Notes: generated from the sequence alone by a model not told the origin. A stretch of DNA of 12,500 nucleotides from Trachelipus rathkii (GCA_015478945.1 JABUQX010018474.1:1-12500); one strand, 5' to 3'. Positions 1 through 8,486 are shown, counted from the first letter of the stretch. A program made the numbers and translations.

Positions 1-4
1 CCTT

Positions 5-6
<2 letters not shown>

Positions 7-48
<42 letters not shown>
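7..48. repeat. (TA)n microsatellite
   Basis: This is an uninterrupted alternating A/T run of about 42 bases, the first of many TA tracts in the window. The sequence from 49 to 373 that follows is AT-rich and contains homopolymer runs of T and A, with no open frame or motif that I recognise. Confidence 0.98.
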
Positions 49-50
<2 letters not shown>

Positions 51-373
51 TTTACAAATGCTTTTTTTTTTACCCTTTATAATCTACTTTCACCCTTAAA
101 ATTATTAAAAAAAATTTATCTTATTCGCGATCATAAATTTATGCCTCTTCATTTAGACTTGTACCAAAAAAGGTTTAGTTCCCCTTAAAAAAATCATTTT
201 CTTTTTTGAAAGCCATTCAAACCTTGCCAGACGTACGATAAAAATACACATTTATTTATTTGTTGTAAAAAATTATTATTTCCTACTACGATTTTTATAT
301 TCTATACATATTTATCTAACTTTTCATCTAAATAAAGTGTCCTGATTTTTCGTCACTATTCTGCAATTTCACC

Positions 374-519
<146 letters not shown>

Positions 520-1101
520 GGCAATAAATCACAAAACTGTATAAACGAAAAAATTTGTAAATTACTCAGGAAAATAAAAACCCCGAGTCTAAAAGCCTTT
601 ACATACACATTTTATGGCTGCGGCAGAAAATCTCCCGAAACGTAAAATAAACCAACAAGGAAGTAAGAGAGCTACGTTAAAATAACACCCCCATCAAAGC
701 TTTAGAAAGACTAAGGTACATAAGGTTTCAAGCTCGTGGAAGCAAAAGTCTTTCAGTTATCACGTGATGAAAATTTTGCCGGGAGAAAATCTCCCGCCGT
801 CATTATTCTTGGGTTAAGTATTAACTATTATTTATAATTATAATACACTCTAATACCATACACAATATAAATTATGGGCAATTTCTCTAATAGCGGCGCC
901 TAGATAACTCCAAATATATAAATTTCCAAAACTTTTGAGTATCATATTCGTAATCAGCAACAAACGTTTTTTTTCACCAAAATCACCTAAAAGATAATAA
1001 TTCTCACACAATAAGATTTATATTTTATACAATAATAATTCTCTAATTGATGATTCTCGCTTGCCTATCAAGAAAGATCCCGAATAGGCGTGATGCGGCT
1101 T
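520..1101. other. Unannotated AT-rich interval with a short hairpin
   Basis: No coding region, RNA gene or known transposon is recognisable here. It holds a palindromic hairpin at 780-796 (seven-base arms around an AAA loop) and a near-copy of that motif at 621-638. It also has a CACGTG E-box core at 761-766 inside a ten-base palindrome. On the minus strand it would be the transcribed side of the heat-shock-like promoter at 1102-1181. The longest frame I followed there, starting from an ATG near 948, is only about 31 codons and resembles nothing I know. Confidence 0.6.
780..796. other. Perfect hairpin CGGGAGA-AAA-TCTCCCG
   Basis: The arms are seven bases and fully complementary, with a three-base loop. 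A related sequence differing by one base (GGCAGA instead of GGGAGA) lies at 621-638, about 160 bp to the left. The pair could be the ends of a small degraded foldback or miniature transposable element, but no target-site duplication is clear. Confidence 0.5.
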
Positions 1102-1109
1102 CTTTTATA
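1102..1109 (-). promoter_or_regulatory. Candidate TATA box (TATAAAAG)
   Basis: Read on the minus strand, TATAAAAG lies 13 bases downstream of the nearest edge of the heat-shock-element cluster at 1123-1181. That order, HSE then TATA, matches the general layout of arthropod heat-shock promoters. In such AT-rich DNA a TATA match alone is weak; its GC-richer surroundings and position next to the HSEs are what raise it. A start site would be expected near 1075-1085. No recognisable gene follows to the left. Confidence 0.35.
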
Positions 1110-1122
1110 ATAGTTACCCATC

Positions 1123-1181
1123 TTCGAGAATATTCTCCATCTTAAAGAAAGGACTCAAGAAAATTCTCGAATGGAAGTTTC
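1123..1181. promoter_or_regulatory. Heat-shock-element cluster (HSF-binding modules)
   Basis: Heat shock factor binds alternating GAA and TTC triplets at five-base spacing. Positions 1123-1135 read TTCgaGAAtaTTC, a perfect three-module site. Positions 1159-1171 read GAAaaTTCtcGAA, a second perfect three-module site, and the same five-base phase continues with GAA at 1174 and TTC at 1179. That gives eight modules in 59 bp, in a stretch that is not a microsatellite. The cluster could drive transcription leftward through the TATAAAAG at 1102-1109 or rightward through a TATAAAG near 1225. It may be the relic of a heat-shock gene promoter, a promoter of a noncoding transcript, or chance. Confidence 0.5.
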
Positions 1182-1240
1182 AACAGCATTAACATTTTGT
1201 TTCTTTGCCCTTTTTTTTACACATTATAAAGACTGAACAG

Positions 1241-1362
1241 TATTGGCACATTTTGACCAATACCAATACCAATACCTGTGCTAAATGCCAATACCCTTTG
1301 GGAGCCAATACCAATACCCGGAAAAATGGCCAATACTGGCCAATACCAATACCAATACTTTG
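1241..1362. repeat. Imperfect CCAATA hexamer minisatellite
   Basis: CCAATA (TATTGG on the other strand) recurs in short tandem groups of two or three, separated by spacers such as a TGTGCTAAATG segment. The block is immediately followed by the (TA)n tract at 1374. Open frames across it on both strands are repeat translations (for example IGIGIG on the minus strand) and are not genes. Confidence 0.85.
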
Positions 1363-1370
1363 GCACATCC

Positions 1371-1531
<161 letters not shown>

Positions 1532-1562
1532 AAAGTTTTATTTTTAGCTGCCAAATATCTAT

Positions 1563-1980
1563 AGTATATATGTATATATAAATATATATATATATATACA
1601 ATAATATATATGTATATATATAAACATATATATATGTAGATAATATATATAAATATACAGATTTAAGAATATATATATATATTTATATAAATAAAATAAA
1701 ACATAATATAAAATCTAAGATATAACAATAAAAATCATACATACATACAGTGTGAAATAATATATAATAATATATAATATATATATAATAATATATATAT
1801 ATATATATATAATAATATAATAATATATAATAATAATAACATATATAGATATATATATAATAATAATAATAATATATATATATATATATATATGTAATAT
1901 AATAATAATAATAATATATATATAATAATAATAATATATAATAATAATAATATGTATATATATATATATATATATGCTAT
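1563..1980. repeat. Cryptically simple TA/TAA tract
   Basis: Degenerate mixture of TA and TAA units with occasional TGTATATA interruptions, extending over about 420 bases. The only open frame is a low-complexity I/Y/L run on the minus strand and is not a gene. Confidence 0.95.
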
Positions 1981-2070
1981 CAACTAACTATATATATATA
2001 TTCTGTTGGGTTCGGTTGTAAAACCATATTTCGTAATATCGCTAAATGGAAGCCATATTTTTGTTTTCTA

Positions 2071-2180
<110 letters not shown>

Positions 2181-2361
2181 CTATATACTTTATATATATA
2201 TAGTTTTAAACTGTCAGAATTGATGCGCTGATTTATATTTATTATTTATTCCTGCGATCATAGGTTATCTAATGTTGTTGAAAATTATTTTAGTTTTATT
2301 TTACATACAGTAAAACAATTTATTGGTTAAAAACAATCCAAATTATTTACAATCAACAAGC

Positions 2362-2381
2362 TTTCGCTCCCTGTCTGGAGC
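2362..2381 (-). ncRNA. Hammerhead-like stem II plus GAAA in Penelope tail
   Basis: On the minus strand, directly after the stop codon, GCTCC-AGACAG-GGAGC forms a perfect five-base stem with a six-base loop, followed immediately by GAAA and GC. This is the geometry of stem II and the second conserved core strand of a hammerhead ribozyme, motifs known in the terminal repeats of Penelope-like elements. The CUGAUGA strand that should precede the stem is not intact here, because about 45 bases present in the other copy are missing. Any ribozyme would be dead in this copy. Confidence 0.35.
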
Positions 2382-2747
2382 CTATTCTTTCATTTGGTTG
2401 GTTGTCCAGGAGAGCTCTGTAGAATATTGAGCTGAGCATAATTTATTTTGTATTGCATCTATCTTGTAATCTCCAGAGCACAGGTTGTAATTTGGAAGAT
2501 TATTTATACAAAAGGCTTCAGCTATTTTTCTTTTATTGTTATTATTTATGTGTTTTATGATATTGCTTTTATTTGGGTTTATATGATGATTTTTTTCTTG
2601 ACGATGCTGGGTTAGGGCGGAGTTTTGGTTGTCTGTGTTTAGTGCGTGCTTATGTTGATAAATTCTTCTATTATGGTCGGGTGATTTCACCTATGTAGTT
2701 TAGGTTACAGGTTGTGCATGAAATTTTGTAGATACGGGGGCTTTGTT
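2382..2747 (-). pseudogene. Penelope-like GIY-YIG endonuclease domain, frameshifted
   Basis: The decayed domain begins near 2747 with a segment reading roughly IYKISCTTC followed by YIGE, the GIY...YIG signature of the nuclease that nicks target DNA for insertion. A frameshift around 2680 then leads into RIYQHKHALNTDNQNSAL, a conserved R...H...N.SAL block, then HHINPNKSNIIKH, NNKRKIAEAFCIN (with the conserved glutamate of this fold) and the C-terminus CSAQYSTELSWTTNQMKE. The stop codon is at 2382-2384. The same C-terminus occurs inverted at the right of the cluster. Product name is from motif recognition; no search was run. Confidence 0.82.
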
Positions 2748-3057
2748 TTTTTTGTTTTTTTTGGATTTTTTTCAGTATAATATTATTAGACGGTATAAGG
2801 GTTATGTTATTTGGTATGTATTTTTGTATGTTCTTAATGTTTATGTGGGGATGGGTAGAAAAGTTTTTTTTTTTTTTGAGAGTTCTATTCTGTTATAGAA
2901 TAGAATTTTGTTTTCGCTTTTTAAATGCATTTTTGATTATTGGGTTGTGGTATTTTAGTTTTTAAGGTTGTTTTTAAAAATTCAGTTTCACATTTTTCGT
3001 AATGGGAACAATTGAAAGCTCTAAGGTAAAGTGAAGAAAGAGTAGCAAGTTTGGTGT

Positions 3058-3333
3058 TCAATGTATGTGTCGAGAATACCAATGTATGTAGTTGGGTGTG
3101 GAAGTAGGTTTTCTATATATTGTGTAAGATTGTTTTGTGGTATGATCCCAAATGATTAATGTGTCTAAGATAGGAAGGGAATTCTGGTTGAGTAGAGGGG
3201 TCTCTAGTGTGAATTGAATGTCCGGGTGAATGCTATTTATGTGGTTGAAAATGAATACTGGGTCGGTCGTGATTGGGACTGCGGCAAAGAAATCCCGTAC
3301 ATACCGCAGCCAGGTACAGTAGATAGCATACAA
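3058..3333 (-). pseudogene. Penelope-like reverse transcriptase fragment
   Basis: The translated frame contains WLRYVRDFFAAVPI, which aligns with the WxRYVDDTFAV-type active-site motif of Penelope-like RTs. The first catalytic aspartate of YVDD is replaced by arginine (YVRD, 3292-3303), so this copy cannot be active. Downstream are FNHINSIHPDIQFTLE, an LDTLI segment and YRKPTSTPNYIHWYSRH, all characteristic of the end of the Penelope RT domain. The start methionine at 3333 is an accident of the fusion with the plus-strand fragment; the real protein would extend several hundred residues further N-terminally. The frame breaks near 3058 although homologous sequence continues in other frames. Confidence 0.85.
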
Positions 3334-3396
3334 AACGCCATTATGCTCAGCTCACCATTCTACAGAGGTCTCCTGAACAACCAACCAAATGAATAG
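3313..3396 (+). pseudogene. C-terminal remnant of Penelope-like protein
   Basis: The frame reads GTVDSIQNAI then MLSSPFYRGLLNNQPNE and a stop at 3394-3396. It aligns with the C-terminus of the minus-strand copy (KIDAIQNK... CSAQYSTELSWTTNQMKE), confirming that both are the same reading frame of one element family. The open frame to the left (from 3214) belongs to the antisense of the other fragment and is not part of this protein. Confidence 0.75.
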
Positions 3397-3431
3397 ATTC
3401 TTGGATGAAATCATCACACCATCCTGTCTTA

Positions 3432-3470
3432 CCTGAAAGAGGCTCACCAGACAGAGAGCGAAAGCTTGTT
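3432..3470 (+). ncRNA. Hammerhead-like motif in Penelope tail (second copy)
   Basis: CTGAAAGAG at 3433-3441 resembles the CUGAUGAG core strand; GCTC at 3442-3445 pairs with GAGC at 3456-3459; GAAA follows at 3460-3463, then GCTTGTTGAC. Stem II is conserved between the two copies although the loop sequence differs, which suggests structural constraint. However the CUGAUGA strand departs from consensus, and I could not fold a convincing stem III ending in a UH cleavage site, so this is a relic or a look-alike. Confidence 0.35.
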
Positions 3471-3480
3471 GACTGTAAAT

Positions 3481-4383
3481 AATAATATTTTAATGGTTTT
3501 AATTACTAAATTGTTTTAATGTGTGAAATAAAAAATAAAATAATTTTCTCAACATTGGATAATTTAGGGTCGCAGAAATATAAATATTTACATATAAAAT
3601 AAAAGCCTCTTAAAACTAATAAAAAAAATATATAACATTTTAATCTGCAGCATAAATTTCTTTTATTTAATATCCAGGAGCTTTCAAAAACATTGTGATA
3701 TGTTAAATAATATTAGAAATATTTTTATTTTTTCCACAGAATTTTAAATATTATGGGTAACTATTTATTGTGAAAAAATTATTCCGTTTGTTTTTTTTTT
3801 AGACGTTTTATGATAAATTTTGAAGAAAAAAAAGTTTTCAGACAACTTACGTGACATTTAATTAATTAGAAAGAAATTAAAGTGATGAATTTTTAAATAA
3901 AAATGAAGTAAAGCTTGAATGGAACATAAATACAAGGACTAACCTAACCTAAACTCAATTTCTAAAATTTTTCCATATTACAAATTTATTTTTATACCAG
4001 TCAAAGATTTTAAAATGAATAGTTTATTCAGGAAGAAGGATATTTTATCAATTTGTTTTAGGTCTACGGTTATCTGTTCTTATTCTTGTGCAGACTGCCA
4101 AGCCCGTTATGTAGTCTAGACAGTCTTAAAGCTGCAGCTGAGGATTTCTATACATCTGGGTCTTTCATTTAGAACCAACAGACTTTTAACTTCACCTGAG
4201 AATTCTGCTATCGGGACCCAATCTATGGAGAGCTGTCATGATATCTCAAAAGAGAGCTTCAAGGTGTTGTCTCCAACATCTGGCTTGCTTGAGGGAAGGG
4301 TTTTCGAGAGGTTGCATATTAAAAATACTAAGCCAGACCTTAACTCTGATTGATCGTCAATCAAATTATTTTTGTTTTAATAA
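3481..4383. other. Unannotated AT-rich interval
   Basis: About 900 bases with poly-A and poly-T runs and no recognisable gene, RNA or repeat family. Between 4080 and 4340 the composition is more balanced, and an open frame of 78 codons begins at 4238, but it has no motif I know and runs into the repeat family that begins at 4384. A CCTAACCTAA near 3941 is only two telomere-like units. Confidence 0.6.
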
Positions 4384-4632
4384 GGGCAAGATCCAATTTT
4401 TGGCTCGGGCTGAGCCCCATTTTCACTCCCCCCTAAAAATGGACATAAAATTCGGAATTTTCAGCCAATTTTGAACCTATAAACCAAACTGTAGCTTTTT
4501 TTGCCCTCTAAAACGTAGTTTTCAGGGGATTTTCTGTGACAGTAGTCATTCTTTCAGAATTTTCAATTTTTCAAAATCCATGTTTTTGACATTTGTCGTA
4601 TCAATTTCCAGAATTTTTTTCGGAATTACTTC
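4384..4632 (+). repeat. Interspersed repeat unit, first direct copy
   Basis: This segment begins with AGGGCAAGATCCAATTTT, passes through a block CCTAAAAATGGACATAAAATT and a block TTGCCCTCTAAAACGT, and ends in AT-rich sequence containing CAGAATTTTCAATTTT. The same succession of blocks starts again at 4633, so the two are tandem copies about 250 bp apart. No coding capacity is evident. Confidence 0.85.
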
Positions 4633-5600
4633 AAGGGCAAGATCCAATTTTGTGCCTGGGACGGGCCCCAGTTTTCACCCCACCTAAAAATGGACATAAA
4701 ATTCGGATTTTCAGCCGATTTTGACTATATAAACACAAAATGTAGCTTTTGCCCTCTAAAACGTTGATTTCGGGTGTTTTCTGTGACTAGTCATTCTTTC
4801 AGAATTTTCAATTTTCAAAATTCATGAAAATTCATGTTTCTGACATTTTTGGAGGAATTTCAGAATTTTTACAAAATGACTTCAAACTTGAAATATGCAT
4901 AGATAGGTCCATTATCTAAAAAAGTACAGAAGTACTTTTTCGATTTTTGAGTTTTGTGTTCAGCGTCCACGCCCAATTTCCAAACCCATTTTTATTTGGA
5001 TTTTGAAAGAATTGCGATAATTTTTTTTCTGTTCAAGTAAAGTGAATGAAAATTTTCAGGGCATATGTAGTCAGAAGATCTTTTTTACCTAAATAATTTT
5101 TGTGTATACTCAAAGAAATTTTTTTAAAAAATTTTAAAAAATTTTTGGAAAATTTGTTCCAAGAACAAATCAAAAACTAATTCATATACAAAGGAAATAA
5201 TCGTAAGTATTACCTCCCCGACTATAAGCCAGTATCCTGCCAGAACAAAAAAAAATTTATCGCAATTTTCATTTCAAAATTTAAAAAAATGGGTTTGGAA
5301 ATTGGTGGACGCTAAACTAAAACTCAAAAAAATCAATCCTTCTATGCACAGTAATGGTTGTATGCGTATTTCAACCCAGTCATTTAGGCCGGAGACCCGC
5401 CTCAAGCTGTCAGAAGCATAATTTTCATGAATTTTTAATGAGTCTGGCGTGACTACGATCTGAAAGGCTGCCGGAAATCAACGTTTAGAAGAGGCAAGCT
5501 ACATTTGTGTTTATATAGTCAAAATAAACTGCGCTCCGAATTTACATGTCCATTTAGTGAAATTAACAGAACCAATCAAAAATTGGATCTTGCCCCAAAC
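4633..5600. repeat. Foldback (large inverted repeat) of the same repeat family
   Basis: The left arm, 4633 to about 5040, contains the GGGCAAGATCCAATTTT block, the GGACATAAAATTC block, a block ending GTTTTGTGTTCAGCGTCCA and CCAATTTCCAAACCCA (4973-4988). The right arm contains their reverse complements in mirrored order: TGGGTTTGGAAATTGG at 5290-5305, an AAATCAACGTTT..GAGG block near 5475, TTTATATAGTCAAAAT, and AAAATTGGATCTTGCCCC at about 5579-5596. Paired blocks share a midpoint near 5139, and a short perfect hairpin (arms 5152-5159 and 5163-5170) sits close to the centre. The arms are diverged but alignable. It is a non-autonomous foldback-like element or an inversion within a satellite; no transposase is present. 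Confidence 0.85.
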
Positions 5601-5604
5601 AAAA

Positions 5605-5720
5605 TGCCATAGATGGATCCATTACCTACAATAGTTACATAGAACATTTTCGATTTTTTGAGTTTTTGTGCTAAGCGTTGTCCAATTTCCAAACCCACTT
5701 TTGAATTTGAAAAGTGAAAA
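5605..5720 (+). repeat. Additional direct copy of the foldback family's inner block
   Basis: ATGCCATAGATGGATCCATTACCTA and the following CGATTTTTTGAGTTTT, AAGCGT and CCAATTTCCAAACCCA match the block at about 4895-5000 in the same orientation. Orientation therefore flips twice in this locus: plus, plus, minus, plus. The copy ends where the TA tract begins near 5752. Confidence 0.8.
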
Positions 5721-5749
5721 ATTTATATATTTTTTTCTACTCATCCGAT

Positions 5750-5992
<243 letters not shown>

Positions 5993-6244
5993 CAATAAAC
6001 TGCTAAACTAAAAATCACAGTTAATACAATTTAAGATTTTTCCCTTAATAAATTGGATTTATATTAATTTTCAATAATTATACGCACATTCAAAGTGTTA
6101 TTTAATGTTATTAGCAAAATAAGAGAAACTAATTTTATTAAATTAACATTTTAAAACGGGAGATGCCTTTATATGCTAACTTAGCACTTTATTCAATCCC
6201 AAACGCAGAAGTGATCTAATGAGAATAAGACATTGAAGGAAAAT

Positions 6245-6900
6245 TTGGTTCCCAGCAAATTTTTTTTACTGGTTCCAGCACATTTTCCAACGGGATCCAG
6301 CTGGACCAGTGCAATACTTTCCAGTGGGAACCAGTTCAATTTCGCACTGGACCTTGTTGTGTTTTAAGATCAGATTTTTTCAAATCCAGTCGGAATTTTC
6401 CAACTGGGTCGTACTGGGATTATCCAGCAGAACCAGTACGAACCCGCATTATTTCCAGCTGGATCCAGTCGAATTTCTTACCTTTTCCTTCACCATTACC
6501 AGTCGTAATTTTCCAGCTGGGTCATCCTGGAATTATCTAGCAGAACCAGTACGAACCCGCACTATTTCCAGCTGGATCCAGTTGAATTCCTTACCTTTTC
6601 CTGCACTGTTACCAGTCGTAATTTTCCAGCTGGGTCATCCTGGAATTACCTAGCAGAACCAGTACGGACCCGCATTATTTCCAGCTGGATCCAGTCAAAT
6701 TCCTTACCTTTTCCAGCACCGTCACCAGTTGGGCCATACTGGAATTATCCAGCATAACCAGTATGAAATTGCTTTATTTCCAGGGTATCCAGTTGTACTT
6801 TGAACCATTTACTATATGCGAAATCCATTCGTAATTTTCAATTAAGGGTCGATGAACTTAATTAAAGCTAACCATAACCAGTACGAACCCGCAATATTTT
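6245..6900 (+). repeat. 113-bp tandem satellite array
   Basis: CCAGTCGTAATTTTCCAGCTGG-like unit starts occur at 6386, 6499 and 6612, giving a period of 113 bases, with degraded copies at either side (6245-6385 and about 6723-6900, the latter lacking about 13 bases). CCAGCTGG occurs at 6455, 6513, 6568, 6626 and 6681, spacings of 58, 55, 58 and 55, so each unit is itself a diverged dimer. The open frame at 6309-6653 crosses units whose length is not a multiple of three and is not a gene. Confidence 0.92.
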
Positions 6901-6915
6901 CATGGTACTAAATCC

Positions 6916-7054
<139 letters not shown>

Positions 7055-7071
7055 GCTACTACTATATACTA

Positions 7072-7280
7072 TCGAAGGATTTCTCGTACTAAAATATTAA
7101 CGGTTCGCACTGATATAGTGGGAGCTAGTAGTTTCAAGTTCGTCGACCCTTTTGAAAATTACGAATGGATTTCGTATAGGAAATTTTTCAAAGTGCAACT
7201 GGATACCCTAGAAATAAACCAATTTCATACTGGTTATGAAGGATAAATCCTAGTTCGCACCACTGAAAATTACGATTGTG
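7072..7280 (-). repeat. Inverted copies of the 113-bp satellite
   Basis: The reverse complement of 6723-6900 aligns along this segment: shared blocks include GTTCGTCGACCCTT against GTTCATCGACCCTT, GAAAATTACGAATGGATTTCG, CAACTGGATACCCT and AATTTCATACTGGTTATG. The GAAAATTACGA near 7264-7274 matches the start of another satellite unit. Homology ends abruptly at about 7280, where LINE coding sequence begins. The apparent frame from 6902 to 7246 is satellite plus TA tract. Confidence 0.9.
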
Positions 7281-7281
7281 A

Positions 7282-8115
7282 GAGTGTGGTAGAGAAAGCG
7301 AGTCGAGGATACCTTGTCTATTGTAAGAATGCTGATGATTTGGTTTTGTGCAGCGAATCAGAAGAAAGCTTGAGAAGATTGTTTAAGGGATTTGGCAGGG
7401 TGTGTAAACAGAGAGATATATGGAAGTAAATGTGGAGAAGAGTAAGGTGATGGAGGTGGGTGATGGAGGTGAGTGAAGGGAGCACTTCGTGTCACATTAT
7501 GTGGGAAAAGGGATAAATGTTGCATGATAAGGGCACGGATGATGCAGAATGTGGTATAGGAAAATGGGCAGGATGGTGGGTGGTGCAATTAGATCCTTGG
7601 TAAATGCAAAAGGACTGTCTTGAATGCAATAGAGTTCTGCATGAAGGTATGTTGGTGCGGCTGTTTTGTACAGTAGTGTAACTTTCGTGTTGAATTCGAA
7701 GTATAGATCTAGGGTGCTAGCAGTGCAAATGGTTAACCTCATGGACGTGTTATATAGGTGTAAATAGAACTGATAAAAAAAGAAAAGTTATTAGGAAGCT
7801 GTCCGATGTGAAGGAGGAGGAAAATGAGAATAAATGAAAGTTTATTAACATGGTTTGATCATGTAGAAAGGATGGATGGAGGTTGGCTGGCTAAGAGAAT
7901 GCATAGTGCTGAATGAATAGGAAATCGACTGGTTGGAAGACCGAAAAGGTTGACTGATTTAGCAAAATAGTCGGAAAGAATGGAATGTGAATGTGGTTGA
8001 AACAAGAGGATTGCTACGTTTGTGAAGATGCATGGTTGCGGCCGTCGCCCAGTGGATGAACCACAGTGAATGCCTGTTGCGTTGTTAAGAAACCCTACGC
8101 TGGATTATTTTTATG
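7282..8115 (+). mobile_element. Non-LTR retrotransposon (LINE) 3' fragment, degraded
   Basis: Translation starting at 7282 gives VVEKASRGYLVYCK, then the RT active-site motif with flanking NADDLVLCSESEESLRRL (ADD at 7331-7339; Y expected where N is), then GFGRVCKQRD. A two-base insertion breaks the frame before EVNVEKSKV. Later pieces in shifting frames include GAIRSLVNAKGLS (about 7585), RVLHEGML (about 7637), RINESLLTWFDHVERMDG (7827-7880) and LVGRPKR (about 7930-7950). The order and motifs match RT-bearing LINE proteins that I recall as common in crustacean genomes; I cannot assign the clade. The 5' part (endonuclease and upstream RT) is absent. Multiple stops make it a fossil. Confidence 0.85.
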
Positions 8116-8154
8116 AATTCAACGGTTTCTCACTAATAAAAGTATATTGAGGGG

Positions 8155-8360
8155 ATGGTGATGGAAGGAATGCGAGTTTGGCAGAGGCGAGAAGAATGGT
8201 GCATAACATGATTGAATGGCGGGGTTTTGTGAAGGAGCATGGTTGGGACCAACTCGCTTCAAGGGATGAACCCTACATTGACGAGATACCACAGTGAGGG
8301 TCCGTCGCGATCTAATGAAGCCTCGCAGCGGATTTTCTGATGGCGACGAGTTTTCACGGG
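8155..8360 (+). mobile_element. Second copy of the same LINE 3' end, in tandem
   Basis: After the first LINE fragment ends, the protein tail appears again: SLAEARRMVHNMIEWRGFV (about 8173-8232), then KEHGWDQLASRDEPYIDEIPQ and a stop near 8293. The sequence after the stop (GAGGGTCCGTCGCGATCTAA, then CCTCGCAGCGGATTTTCTGATG) aligns with the downstream region of the first fragment at about 8066-8115 (GAATGCCTGTTGCG, then CCTACGCTGGATTATTTTTATG). This is either a nested insertion or a tandem duplication of the LINE 3' terminus. The remaining GC-richer tail to 8486 is unassigned and ends at a TA-rich tract. Confidence 0.75.
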
Positions 8361-8486
8361 GTATAAACTTACGTGGAAGAGTTGGGGCTTCTTTCAACTT
8401 ACGTCTTTCTTCTACTACTTCTTCCGTTCCGGTGTTTGTTGCGCCCTTATCCCAATTTGGGGAGAGGAGAGATTTTATGAATAATA

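Larger units (their letters stand above)
2345..3320 (-). mobile_element. Penelope-like retroelement fragment, 5'-truncated
   Basis: On the minus strand this carries, in order, the reverse transcriptase active-site region and downstream portion (3333 to 3058), a frameshifted linker, a GIY-YIG endonuclease (about 2747 to 2382) and a 3' tail ending near 2345 with GTAAATAAT. RT followed by a C-terminal GIY-YIG nuclease is diagnostic of endonuclease-bearing Penelope-like elements. Everything N-terminal to the RT active site is missing, so the copy is 5'-truncated. Frameshifts and an altered catalytic motif make it dead. It abuts an oppositely oriented fragment of the same element at about 3305-3320. 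Confidence 0.85.
3305..3480 (+). mobile_element. Inverted 3' end of the same Penelope-like element
   Basis: The reverse complement of this segment aligns with 2345-2470: both share the blocks around CATTTGGTTGGTTGT, CTCTGTAGAAT and GAGCTGAGCATAAT, and end in GAAAGCTTGTTGA.TGTAAATAAT. It holds the last codons of the element's protein plus the tail, in plus orientation. It includes about 45 bases between stop codon and tail stem (roughly 3397-3441) that the left copy lacks. The fragment is severely 5'-truncated and joined head to head with the minus-strand fragment. Confidence 0.85.

Noticed and set aside
761..766. CACGTG E-box as a regulatory site
   Set aside because: A single six-base palindrome with no associated promoter elements is too weak to call.
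3941..3952. CCTAACCTAA considered as arthropod telomeric repeat
   Set aside because: Only two units are present, which is expected by chance.
4238..4474. 78-codon open frame with cysteine-rich start
   Set aside because: It runs into the interspersed repeat that begins at 4384, has no homologue that I recognise, and is short enough to be chance.
6309..6653. 114-codon open frame through the satellite
   Set aside because: The repeat period of 113 is not a multiple of three, so successive units are read in different frames; openness is due to few stops in the unit, not coding.
7358..7742. Minus-strand open frames rich in H, P and S opposite the LINE
   Set aside because: They are antisense shadows of the plus-strand LINE fragment, whose sense strand carries the recognisable RT motifs.
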